Source: Methanomicrobia archaeon
GTDB taxonomy: Archaea > Methanobacteriota_B > Thermococci > Methanofastidiosales > B48-G16
Direction of reading: 5' to 3'
Length of the DNA: 6,181 bases
Assembly: GCA_023133315.1 (NCBI GenBank)
Contig: JAGLWR010000074.1
Location: 1-6,181, forward strand
In this document: one piece after another, positions 1 to 5,250 of the stretch
Numbering within the stretch: position 1 is the first letter of the stretch
Layout of the letters: every line of letters starts with the position of its first letter
Notes under the pieces: generated by a model
The model's input: only the letters and a program-made list of their open reading frames with translations
Told to the model about the DNA's origin: nothing
Database searches by the model: none
Translations under genes and position numbers: made by a program

Positions 1-249
1 TCTTGATCTTTTGTCAATGTTTACTATAAGAACTACATTTTTATCCAAATAAACTTCATACAAAATTCTATAATCTCCTGCTCTAACTCTGAATAACTTT
101 TCTTTCCTACCTATAATTTTCTTTGTGTTTGTTAGAAATGGGTCATTGGCAAGCATCTCTATTTTCCTTATAATCTTCTCATATGTCTTCTTATCAAGCT
201 TTTTGAGGAATTTATAACTCCCACCACTTAAATGCACTTCAAAACTCAC
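1..249 (-). CDS. relE: RelE/ParE-superfamily toxin, C-terminus cut by window edge
   Basis: The frame is open from a GTG at 249-247 to the left edge, giving 83 residues without a stop; RelE proteins are usually about 85-90 residues, so only the last few are missing. It begins MSFEVHLSGGSYKFLKKLDK, and the second half carries the RelE core pattern FRVRAGDYRILYEV (residues 53-66) followed by a hydrophobic strand and IDKRSR. RelE toxins are small basic ribonucleases that usually cut mRNA on the ribosome; R54, R56 and R61 are the basic residues expected near the active site. The GTG overlaps the stop of the antitoxin gene (GTGA), which indicates translational coupling and antitoxin-first order. 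The family call is from motif recognition, and activity is inferred. Confidence 0.88.
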   Translation of the reverse strand, partial: MSFEVHLSGGSYKFLKKLDKKTYEKIIRKIEMLANDPFLTNTKKIIGRKEKLFRVRAGDYRILYEVYLDKNVVLIVNIDKRSR

Positions 250-449
250 TCTAATTCCCTCTTTAAATCTTCAAGTTTCATTGTTTTCCCATCTTCAAAT
301 TCTTTCTCTGCCTCTTTTAATAGTATTACTTCCCTGCCTGTTAAGATACTGTCTACATCTATCATATATTCTTTAATGTAAGCCAGTTCTTTCTTTATCT
401 CTTTTATCTCATCGAGTATTAGAGCAACATCATCTTTTGTTCTTGCCAT
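246..449 (-). CDS. relB: RelB-like antitoxin of the RelE toxin
   Basis: This 67-residue, highly charged protein has a predicted long amphipathic helix (about residues 5-33, with KEIKKELAYIKEY) and an acidic C-terminal part (GREVILLKEAEKEFEDGK to the end). That is typical of archaeal RelB-type antitoxins, whose C-terminal segment wraps the toxin. I see no clear DNA-binding domain, so autoregulation is not evident from the sequence. It lies directly upstream of the RelE-like toxin with overlapping stop and start codons. The start is well supported: a perfect archaeal Shine-Dalgarno, GGTGAT, sits a few bases upstream at 455-460. The name rests on context plus general features, since antitoxins diverge quickly. 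Confidence 0.8.
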   Translation of the reverse strand: MARTKDDVALILDEIKEIKKELAYIKEYMIDVDSILTGREVILLKEAEKEFEDGKTMKLEDLKRELE

Positions 450-454
450 AGAAT

Positions 455-496
455 ATCACCGTTGTATTAACATAAATTACCTTTTCATTAATAAAG
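455..496 (-). promoter_or_regulatory. Promoter and ribosome binding site of the relBE-like operon
   Basis: On the minus strand a TATA-like box CTTTATTAAT (496-487) lies about 26 bp before a predicted transcription start near 465. This gives a leader of about 16 nt that contains the GGTGAT ribosome binding site (460-455). The spacing is good, but no strong BRE is visible. Confidence 0.5.
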
Positions 497-543
497 TTTA
501 TTGAGAATTTTATGGAAATCAATTTCACGTAACTCAGATAATG

Positions 544-572
544 CTCGTTTGAATGAATTTTTTTATTTTTTT
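544..572. repeat. 29-nt imperfect direct repeat, copy 1
   Basis: The copy starts CTCGTTTGAATGAAT and ends in a T-rich tract. It matches 1392-1420 at 25 of 29 positions, and all four differences are transitions. The two copies lie in the same orientation on either side of the hepT-mntA module. Part of the match is low-complexity T-rich sequence, so the informative core is the first 15 nt. Confidence 0.5.
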
Positions 573-679
573 ATAGGTTTTTATCTTTATAACTTTTTTT
601 ATTTGAAGCGGATCGCAAACATACTGTTAAGTGATCCTATAAGAGCAAGATATGAAGCACCGCAGAGTGCCTGACGTCG
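573..679. other. GC-richer intergenic island with two short hairpins
   Basis: Between the T-rich tract and the end of hepT, base composition rises locally. Two inverted repeats are visible. At 610-637, GGATC pairs with GATCC, with an inner AACA/TGTT pairing. Near 653-670, AAGCAC pairs with GTGCCT around a six-base loop (5 base pairs plus one G-T). Neither is followed by a T-run in the direction of hepT transcription, so neither is a clear terminator. The minus strand is also open for 26 codons after the hepT stop, to a TAA at 601-599. Confidence 0.3.
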
Positions 680-1039
680 CTAATCATCTTGTCTCTCCTC
701 GAATTCTTTTAGCATTTCTTCGATAACGGGTCTCGTTTCTGGGATGTTCTTAGTTATGATTTCCCATATGATGCTTAAATCAATCCCAAAATATTCATGA
801 ATTGCAATATTCCTCAGCCCAATCATTCTTTTCCACGGAATTTCGGGGTGTTTTTCTCTTGCATCTTCTGGAACATTCTTTGATGCTTCACCAATGATTT
901 CAAGATTTCTTATAACTGCATCCACGACCATCTCATTTTTAACAAACTCTTCATATCTCAGATCTTTGATATAGCGTTCAATCTTATCCATCGCTTCCAG
1001 TATATCCTCAACAAACATCTTATAGGCTCTCTTTTTCAT
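680..1039 (-). CDS. hepT: HepT-like HEPN ribonuclease toxin (DUF86)
   Basis: This 119-residue protein has the all-helical HEPN/DUF86 pattern. Its diagnostic RX4HXY motif is intact: R76, then NIAI, H81, E, Y83. In characterised HepT/MntA systems this motif forms the RNase active site in a dimer. The tyrosine is the residue that the partner MntA modifies with AMP groups to silence the toxin. Length is normal for the family. The ATG (1039-1037) overlaps the mntA stop in an ATGA arrangement, so the antitoxin is made first and translation is probably coupled. The conserved stretch DAVIRNLEIIGEASKNVP (40-57) also fits DUF86. The family is clear; RNase activity and target RNA are inferred. Confidence 0.93.
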   Translation of the reverse strand: MKKRAYKMFVEDILEAMDKIERYIKDLRYEEFVKNEMVVDAVIRNLEIIGEASKNVPEDAREKHPEIPWKRMIGLRNIAIHEYFGIDLSIIWEIITKNIPETRPVIEEMLKEFEERQDD

Positions 1040-1320
1040 GCGTAAATAGCCTCTTTCAAGATTTTATCCTTTAACTGAGGTTTTAAAGCTTTAACTGTAA
1101 CTAAGTCTACCTGTCTACCTAAGATCTCTTCAAGAAACTCCTTAAGATCAAAAAACTCCCAGCCTATGGGTTCATAGAATTCCACAAGAATGTCCACATC
1201 ACTCTTTTCAGATTCTTCGCCCCTTGCAAAAGAACCGAAAATTCCTATCATCCCTACCTTAAACTTTTTTCTCAGGAAAGGCTTATATTTTCGCAACGTT
1301 TCTTCTATCTCTTCCTGCAT
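1036..1320 (-). CDS. mntA: MntA-like minimal nucleotidyltransferase antitoxin
   Basis: This is a 94-residue minimal nucleotidyltransferase. It has the family signature GSX10DXD: G29-S30, ten residues, then D41-V-D43, and a third acidic position at D72 in RQVDLV. In known modules this enzyme transfers AMP to the HepT tyrosine and neutralises it. Length is typical. I start at the ATG 1320-1318; a GTG two codons upstream (1326-1324) is possible. A GTGAT at 1334-1330 sits about 9 nt before the ATG, and a TATA box is centred about 26 bp upstream of it, so a leaderless start there is also possible. It is the first gene of the module and overlaps hepT by 4 bp. Confidence 0.92.
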   Translation of the reverse strand: MQEEIEETLRKYKPFLRKKFKVGMIGIFGSFARGEESEKSDVDILVEFYEPIGWEFFDLKEFLEEILGRQVDLVTVKALKPQLKDKILKEAIYA

Positions 1321-1322
1321 AT

Positions 1323-1388
1323 TCACATTATCACAGCTTTCTTTAAAAATCTTTTCAAGACGTCGAGCATTTCGTCTAACATGGGCAT
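1323..1388 (-). other. Micro-ORF directly upstream of mntA (21 codons)
   Basis: An ATG at 1388-1386 opens a 21-codon frame (starts MPMLDEMLDV, then LKRFLKK) whose TGA ends at 1323, only two bases before the mntA ATG. The frame stays open further upstream, to a stop at 1466-1464, without another good start. It may be a small leader peptide, the tail of a lost gene, or chance. It overlaps the predicted mntA promoter, which argues against it being an independent gene. Confidence 0.25.
1340..1356 (-). promoter_or_regulatory. Predicted mntA-hepT promoter (BRE/TATA)
   Basis: On the minus strand GAAAAG (BRE-like) is followed by ATTTTTAAAG. The box centre near 1346 is about 26 bp from the ATG at 1320, the spacing expected for a leaderless or very short-leader archaeal transcript. 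Confidence 0.45.
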
Positions 1389-1391
1389 ATA

Positions 1392-1420
1392 CTCGCTTGA
1401 GTGAATCTTTTTATTTCTTT
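1392..1420. repeat. 29-nt imperfect direct repeat, copy 2
   Basis: The copy starts CTCGCTTGAGTGAAT and matches 544-572 at 25 of 29 positions, with four transitions. It lies 72 bp upstream of the mntA start; copy 1 lies 95 bp upstream of the relB-like start, in the same orientation. Confidence 0.5.
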
Positions 1421-1465
1421 GTGGGGCGATTGAGTTGAGGCCGGTGTTAAAATATGCATTGAATT

Positions 1466-1487
1466 AACAAAAGAAAAAAATAAAATT
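1466..1487 (-). terminator. Poly-T terminator of the 44-residue protein gene
   Basis: Immediately after the stop, the minus strand reads AAAATTTTATTTTTTTCTTT. A long T-run is the usual intrinsic termination signal in archaea; no hairpin is needed or seen. Confidence 0.55.
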
Positions 1488-1488
1488 T

Positions 1489-1623
1489 TCAGTATCGATT
1501 GTTCGTCGGTTTCAGACCCAATCTCAAAAGTTTTTTCTTGGTCTTCTCTTCCCGTTTATCGAGTATGACCTCCTTTATAGTTCGGATTCGGCTTTCTCGT
1601 GCACTACGGTTAATGGTTGTCAT
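1489..1623 (-). CDS. Hypothetical 44-residue basic protein
   Basis: I do not recognise this protein. It is small and strongly basic, rich in Arg and Lys, with a central stretch RIRTIKEVILDKREEKTKKK (12-31) likely to be one or two helices and a short tail LGLKPTNNRY. Nucleic-acid binding is possible but unproven. The ATG at 1623-1621 is chosen because a TATA box CTTTTATA is centred about 26 bp upstream, so the transcript could be leaderless. An AGGAAGG about 10 nt before the ATG could instead be a ribosome binding site if transcription starts earlier. A longer reading from 1686 would translate the promoter itself and is unlikely. It follows the winged-helix gene on the same strand after 72 bp and ends in a poly-T terminator, which favours a real gene. 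Confidence 0.55.
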   Translation of the reverse strand: MTTINRSARESRIRTIKEVILDKREEKTKKKLLRLGLKPTNNRY

Positions 1624-1646
1624 AGCAGTATTTCCTTCCTTGTGGG

Positions 1647-1661
1647 TATAAAAGAGTTTTG
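1647..1661 (-). promoter_or_regulatory. BRE/TATA promoter of the 44-residue protein gene
   Basis: The minus strand reads CAAAACT followed by CTTTTATA. The centre near 1650 predicts a start at about 1624, next to the ATG at 1623. The 16-bp palindrome at 1665-1680 lies immediately upstream of this BRE. Confidence 0.5.
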
Positions 1662-1664
1662 TGT

Positions 1665-1680
1665 AGTTGTATATACAACT
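1665..1680. promoter_or_regulatory. Perfect 16-bp palindrome, candidate operator
   Basis: AGTTGTATATACAACT is a perfect inverted repeat just upstream of the BRE/TATA of the 44-residue gene and 15 bp after the winged-helix gene stop. Its outer arm on the plus strand, GTAGTTG, is the same half-site as in the inverted repeats at 5189-5206 and 5966-5989, although the half-site spacing is 6 bp here and 2 bp there. The neighbouring winged-helix protein is a natural candidate binder. Confidence 0.5.
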
Positions 1681-1695
1681 GCACATATAATTAAA

Positions 1696-2013
1696 CTACA
1701 AGTTATATGTTCGTCCATTCAATAATCGCCATATCTTGCATCCTATTTTCGTGGCGTTATAAAAGTGTCCATTCTTTTTTCCCGATTTTTCCACCAGTCC
1801 CAGATCGACAAGACTGTTTTCTTTCTTATATCGATTCGATAATCCTTTCAACACACCACAAACGTCTGTCGCTCTCAGGTTTGTATTTCGTGCTATTTCC
1901 GATGGATATGAGTAATGAGGATAAATATTCACCAAATAACTGAGCACCATTCTTCGTACCTTACTTTTTCTCAATGGGGCTACCACTTCTGGGTCATACA
2001 CCGTTGTTATCAT
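1696..2013 (-). CDS. Archaeal winged-helix DNA-binding regulator
   Basis: This 105-residue protein looks like a stand-alone winged-helix regulator of a type common in archaea. It starts with a charged segment DPEVVAPLRKSKVRRMVLSYL (7-27). A helix-turn-helix follows (YPSEIARNTNLRATDVCGVL, 36-55, with recognition helix about 47-62), then a wing around LVDLGLVEKSGKKNGHFYNAT (68-88) and a final helix. The words 'YPSEIAR', 'GVLKGL' and 'SLVDLGLVEK' are typical of archaeal ArsR/MarR-like winged-helix proteins. I see no ligand domain. The ATG follows GTGAT directly, closer than usual, but a BRE/TATA pair upstream gives a sensible start. It lies upstream of the 44-residue gene on the same strand. Its target is unknown. 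Confidence 0.78.
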   Translation of the reverse strand: MITTVYDPEVVAPLRKSKVRRMVLSYLVNIYPHYSYPSEIARNTNLRATDVCGVLKGLSNRYKKENSLVDLGLVEKSGKKNGHFYNATKIGCKIWRLLNGRTYNL

Positions 2014-2049
2014 ATCACTCGCATGACGTTACATATCTTTTCATATCTG

Positions 2050-2064
2050 TTTAAATAAGTTTCG
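2050..2064 (-). promoter_or_regulatory. BRE/TATA promoter of the winged-helix regulator gene
   Basis: The minus strand reads CGAAAC (2064-2059) followed by TTATTTAAA (2058-2050). This predicts a start near 2028 and a leader of about 15 nt. The BRE is identical to those of the GbsR-like operon and of the second operator copy at 5995. Confidence 0.6.
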
Positions 2065-2347
2065 ATGGGTTGGGTGGTTATCGGCAGTATTAGAAGGGGT
2101 GGTTGGGGGTTAAGAAGAAATTGGAGAAACCTCTAATTACTGTAAAGATGTTTGGAATAGTCTTAATTTGGAATGTGGATGATGGATAGTTCTAAAAAAA
2201 CAGTTTTTGGCTGACTTAACTAATAAGTAAAAACTTTACAAAAATGTAAAATTTAGAAGAAAAATTAAGAAAGTTGTTCTGAATGAGATTATTATATGTT
2301 TGACAATCCAATCTGTATCAGACCTTCTGAGACAAGGTTTATATGTA
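2065..2347. other. Non-coding stretch: G-rich tract, palindrome, AT-rich sequence
   Basis: No convincing gene is present. 2066-2116 is unusually G-rich on the plus strand, with runs of three to five G and one long interruption, directly upstream of the minus-strand winged-helix promoter. At 2231-2254 there is an imperfect palindrome with core TTTACA, AAAA, TGTAAA. At 2316-2334 TCAGA pairs with TCTGA around CCT, close to a possible transposon end. Confidence 0.4.
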
Positions 2348-2567
2348 TCACATTCTAAAAAAAGGTAGGTAGATTAGATGGCGATCCCCAGATTTAATAG
2401 TTTTTTCTTCAAGAAGTCTCCCTATTGTTTTTCTATACTGTCTCACTAACTGCTGTACTCTCCTTATCGTTACACCGTACAGTTCTGCTATTGTTTTTGT
2501 ATTCCGATTCTTTTTTTGTGACCTGATTAATAATATATTTGATCTTTTTGTTGGTAAGTTTGGTCAT
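2348..2567 (-). pseudogene. Transposase N-terminal HTH remnant, frameshifted and truncated
   Basis: From the ATG at 2567 the protein begins MTKLTNKKIKYIINQVTKK. After a run of seven A (plus strand T7 at 2511-2517) the sensible frame is one base away. There it continues NTKTIAELYGVTIRRVQQLV, then RQYRKTIGRLLEEK, ending at a TGA at 2350-2348. Joined, this is a helix-turn-helix domain like those at the N-terminus of archaeal IS481-type (integrase-like) transposases. The DDE catalytic domain that should follow is absent, so this is debris rather than an active element. The frame change needs +1 reading at A7G, which is not the usual -1 slippage of IS elements, so mutation is more likely than programmed frameshifting. 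The IS family call is tentative. Confidence 0.65.
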
Positions 2568-2690
2568 GTCGGGACTTAGATCCCTGCGAAATAATTTCCG
2601 TACTCTACACCTAAGGAGATACAAAAAGTTTTTTTAACAATCCCTTATACTTCTATACGAAGGATAATATAACCCTTTAGATGTGATACT

Positions 2691-3272
2691 ATGAAGAGAT
2701 ATAAGCAGTTATTTTGGTCGCAGATGGCAATAACAGTGCTTGGTGCTTGGCTCTGTTATGAATTCTATAGAATGAGACTGGCTATAGAGAAAATAGCAGA
2801 GATATCGTATGACAGAGGATTTCCTTTCTATATCGTCATAATAGGGATAGCCCTAGCTTTTATAATAGGATATTCTCTGAAATTAGGGGAAAACAAAGAA
2901 AAGCCATCTTAGACCGACAGAAAAAGGGATTAATAATACCAAAAAATATAAAAAATGTGGATATATTTATCTTTTCTTCATTTTCTGGGTACTTAGTAGA
3001 AAACAACATTGAGAAGATAGTCTCTCACTCTAAAAAAATAGGATACTCTCCATCGAAGGTATCTCACCAGGGAGGGTTATGGAGAAAAAAGAATCAGTGG
3101 ATAACAACAAACTAATGAATGTTTTCATTCCAACATCCTCAAATCCACCTCCGGATACCTTATTTTTGTCCAGAAGTATGAAGTAAGAGATACGGATATC
3201 TCTATTCAGGAAGCTATAAAAATAATAATCTCTGGTGGATTTCTAAAAAGAGAAGAATGGAAAGAAAAATAG
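2691..3272 (+). pseudogene. DUF502-family membrane protein, broken by three one-base losses
   Basis: The first 73 codons (2691-2912) encode two membrane segments (about residues 8-26 and 44-62) and then hit a stop. Reading continues in the next frame from about 2903 (AILDRQKKGLIIPKNIKNVD, later GGLW and WITT). It then continues in a third frame from 3115 (NVFIPTSSNP), and from 3147 back in the original frame (TSGYLIFV, then AIKIIISGGF, ending at 3272). Joined, FIPT-x-x-NP-TSGYLIFV and the terminal ISGG are the hallmark C-terminal motifs of DUF502 membrane proteins, and the total of about 194 codons matches that family. Probable lesions: the A-run at 2899-2902, about 3102-3114, and 3145-3149. 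GTGAT three bases before the ATG is the ribosome binding site, with AT-rich TATA candidates at 2644-2672. A decayed gene is likeliest; assembly error must be excluded. The first 73 codons could still make a small membrane protein. Confidence 0.72.
3261..3271 (-). terminator. Candidate poly-T terminator of the oxidoreductase operon
   Basis: Shortly after the oxidoreductase stop at 3284, the minus strand reads TATTTTTCTTT. The signal overlaps the Lys-rich end of the convergent DUF502 pseudogene, so the two genes meet tail to tail with 11 bp between them. Confidence 0.35.
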
Positions 3273-3283
3273 GTTTACAGTGT

Positions 3284-4603
3284 TTATAATATCTCCTTCA
3301 TTAAATTTAATACAGAATAAGAAGCTCTTGTTATGCCCATGCTTTTTTCTGTCGTGTCTGTACCTACAAGATACAAACCACTTACAGGTGTAACATTACC
3401 CGGCATTTTTTGATTTATGCTCCAAGCAGCTTTTTCGGGAACAAGTACCTGCCAGTACATGAAATCTACGTCTTTCTCAATCCCTGGAAAAATCTTTTTT
3501 ATACCATCAAACGCCTTTTTCTTCTCCTCTTCCAGATTATACTCTTTTGGGAGTATAAAACCAAATCCCACCAGCTGTCTTCCTTTTGGTGCCAAATCTG
3601 GATCATAATTTGAAACAGGGACAGCCCAACACCTCGGTTCGATCCATATTTCACTTCCCATTTTGTCAAAATATTTTCTTTTCAGTCCCATCCATAATGT
3701 TAAAGTATGTACTTTTTCCAATCTCCTTAATTCCTCTTTATAGTTTTCGGGAAGATCCGCTATGTCTGGCAGCTCAGAGGCATATCCAGAATATATTACT
3801 GTTTTTCCTTTATATACTCCATTTTGAGATTTTACACCTATAACTCTATTATTTTCTATTAAAATCTCTTTTACCCCCTCTTCTGTTATAATTTCAGCGT
3901 CTAAAGACTGTACCATACAGTCAATTATTGTTCTTATCCCTCCTTTTGGATATCCCTGGTCTTCTGCTCCCTTCTTTGTCAACATTTTAATTAATTTCGA
4001 GAGATAAGCCTGAGGATCGACACCGTGTACACTTATAATTCCCTTGCTCTTACTTTTATAATCCAGACTGTCCAAAAATCTTGCTACGGATGCTTTTTTG
4101 GAATCAACTCCTGTCATAAAATAACAGAGTGTGTCTGCAAACCTCATCGTTGTTTTATTGAGGTTCCTTTTCTTCAAAAGATCATGCACAGAGATATTCG
4201 AGAAATTTTCTCCTATTAATCTTCTTCCATACGTAGAAACTAAGATCTGCAATAAAAACGCTCTGTCTTTTCTAGGGATAAGAGAAAAAGTAGAAAAAGA
4301 TTTTAGACTCCAGGGAAAAGAATAAAGTTTGTCTTTGTCTCTTACGTAATATTCGCCGTGATAAATAAAATCGGGGGATACATCAAAATACTGAGTAATT
4401 AACTTTCTCAAGGGCCCATTTTCTAATCTTGTGATAATATGAGGCCCGTTATCTATGGTATAACCATCTATCTTATAACTCTGGCATATCCCCCCTACTT
4501 CTCTTTCCTTTTCTAAAACTAAAACTTTTTTTCCGTTTTTTGATAATACCAGTGCAGAAAGTAAACCACTTACCCCTGCACCTATCACAATTACATCATA
4601 CAC
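3284..4603 (-). CDS. CrtI-like FAD-dependent oxidoreductase
   Basis: This 439-residue flavoprotein belongs to the phytoene desaturase/amine-oxidase-like superfamily. The N-terminal Rossmann motif is complete: VIVIGAGVSG (4-13), then VLVLEKE with the ribose-binding E31, and VGG (36-38). The C-terminal FAD motif GLYLVGT (409-415) is followed by MGITRAS. It is somewhat shorter than carotenoid CrtI (about 490), like many archaeal paralogues of unknown substrate. Desaturation, saturation or isomerisation of an isoprenoid is plausible, but the substrate cannot be read from the sequence. There is no signal peptide. The start is GTG 4603-4601, preceded by GAGGTGA at about 6 nt. It overlaps the regulator's stop by 8 bp, so the two form a coupled operon and the regulator probably controls this enzyme. 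Confidence 0.85.
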   Translation of the reverse strand: MYDVIVIGAGVSGLLSALVLSKNGKKVLVLEKEREVGGICQSYKIDGYTIDNGPHIITRLENGPLRKLITQYFDVSPDFIYHGEYYVRDKDKLYSFPWSLKSFSTFSLIPRKDRAFLLQILVSTYGRRLIGENFSNISVHDLLKKRNLNKTTMRFADTLCYFMTGVDSKKASVARFLDSLDYKSKSKGIISVHGVDPQAYLSKLIKMLTKKGAEDQGYPKGGIRTIIDCMVQSLDAEIITEEGVKEILIENNRVIGVKSQNGVYKGKTVIYSGYASELPDIADLPENYKEELRRLEKVHTLTLWMGLKRKYFDKMGSEIWIEPRCWAVPVSNYDPDLAPKGRQLVGFGFILPKEYNLEEEKKKAFDGIKKIFPGIEKDVDFMYWQVLVPEKAAWSINQKMPGNVTPVSGLYLVGTDTTEKSMGITRASYSVLNLMKEIL

Positions 4604-5021
4604 TATTCTTCACCTCTTTTTCCAGAAGTTTTTCCAAACTTTCTATTTTCGAAATAATCTCTCCAATGTACTCTTCCTTTTCCTTGTTTTTGTAAATCTC
4701 TAATTTTTCTTTTAGAGGTTTTATGTTTCTCAAAAGAGTCTCTTTTAATATGGAGATATAAAAATCAGTAAAATCTTTTTTTGCCGTATATAGATGGGTC
4801 CTAACATTTTTCATTTTTATTATTAAATCTTTTTTAACGAGCAAACTTAAATATGCACTTACAGAAGAGATGCTGTATCCAGTCTTCTCCTTTATCTCCT
4901 TCATCGCCAAAGGCTTTTTAGAAAGTAAAATAGTAGCAAATATCATGCCACATCCTTCACTTATATCTAAAAAATTTGACATTCTTACTATATCCTGAAT
5001 AATTTTTTCTCTGAGTTCCAT
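4596..5021 (-). CDS. GbsR/MarR-like winged-helix regulator
   Basis: This 141-residue protein has a winged-helix domain (about 25-82) and a Lys/Glu-rich coiled coil (about 95-138) likely to mediate dimerisation. The core reads LAMKEIKEKTGYSISSVSAY (38-57), with the recognition helix at about 51-62 and the wing up to HLYTAKKDF. The early segment ISEGCGMIFATILLSKKPLA (20-39) is typical of GbsR-type archaeal regulators. The ATG at 5021 is chosen over the longer reading from 5168: a GGTGAG ribosome binding site lies 4 nt upstream, and the longer reading would translate the promoter. A 22-bp palindrome overlaps the predicted transcription start, which suggests autoregulation together with the downstream oxidoreductase. 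The effector is unknown. Confidence 0.83.
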   Translation of the reverse strand: MELREKIIQDIVRMSNFLDISEGCGMIFATILLSKKPLAMKEIKEKTGYSISSVSAYLSLLVKKDLIIKMKNVRTHLYTAKKDFTDFYISILKETLLRNIKPLKEKLEIYKNKEKEEYIGEIISKIESLEKLLEKEVKNSV

Positions 5022-5038
5022 AGTTCTCACCTTTCTTT

Positions 5039-5060
5039 TATTCCAGAAATTTCTGGAATA
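5039..5060. promoter_or_regulatory. Perfect 22-bp palindromic operator of the regulator-oxidoreductase operon
   Basis: The core TTCCAGAAATTTCTGGAA (5041-5058) extends by two matching base pairs on each side, making a perfect 22-bp inverted repeat. With the transcription start predicted near 5044, it covers about -16 to +5, a position where a bound dimer would block RNA polymerase. The encoded GbsR/MarR-like protein is the obvious candidate binder. Confidence 0.7.
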
Positions 5061-5065
5061 TATGG

Positions 5066-5081
5066 ATTTATAAATGTTTCG
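5066..5081 (-). promoter_or_regulatory. BRE/TATA promoter of the regulator-oxidoreductase operon
   Basis: The minus strand reads CGAAAC (5081-5076) followed by ATTTATAAAT (5075-5066). The centre at 5070 predicts a start near 5044 and a leader of about 23 nt carrying the GGTGAG site. Confidence 0.7.
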
Positions 5082-5188
5082 GTGAATAAGTCTACTTCCC
5101 CTAGAAACTGAGAACGGACTGACACTGAGGAAGTTATAGAAGGTTGGAGAATAAATGAATTTTTCCAACGTGTTTTATTACTATACTA

Positions 5189-5206
5189 AGTAGTTGTCCA
5201 ACTACT
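5189..5206. promoter_or_regulatory. Inverted-repeat operator upstream of the NYN gene (copy 1)
   Basis: Arms AGTAGTTG and CAACTACT flank a 2-bp centre TC. The 19 nt 5189-5207 are identical to 5969-5987. The site ends 7 nt before the BRE at 5215, a position that suits an activator or a repressor acting upstream of the TATA box. Confidence 0.65.
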
Positions 5207-5214
5207 GAAATAAC

Positions 5215-5230
5215 CGAAAGTTTTTTAAAT
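5215..5230 (+). promoter_or_regulatory. BRE/TATA promoter of the NYN gene
   Basis: CGAAAG (5215-5220) is followed by TTTTTTAAAT (5221-5230). The centre at 5225-5226 predicts a start at about 5251-5252, leaving an 85-nt leader before the NYN start codon. A second AT-rich box, TATATATAG at 5235-5243, is a weaker alternative. Confidence 0.6.
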
Positions 5231-5250
5231 AGGATATATATAGTATGTAT

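Noticed and set aside
632..674. Possible C/D-box guide RNA in the GC-richer island after hepT
   Set aside because: GTGATCC and ATGAAGC only partly match C boxes, one D box (CTGA) is present but no D' box, and the span is shorter than usual.
1190..1438. 82-codon plus-strand frame over mntA
   Set aside because: It is antisense to the clear GSX10DXD coding sequence and has no family features.
2511..2518. Programmed frameshift at A7G in the transposase remnant
   Set aside because: The required shift is +1, not the -1 typical of A-AAA-AAG slippage, and the catalytic domain is missing anyway.
3410..4325. Several plus-strand frames of 64-85 codons opposite the oxidoreductase
   Set aside because: All are shadows of the minus-strand flavoenzyme gene, with no ribosome binding sites or recognisable motifs.
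5022..5168. N-terminal extension of the GbsR-like regulator
   Set aside because: It would translate the BRE/TATA box and palindrome; the ATG at 5021 has a GGTGAG site at proper spacing.
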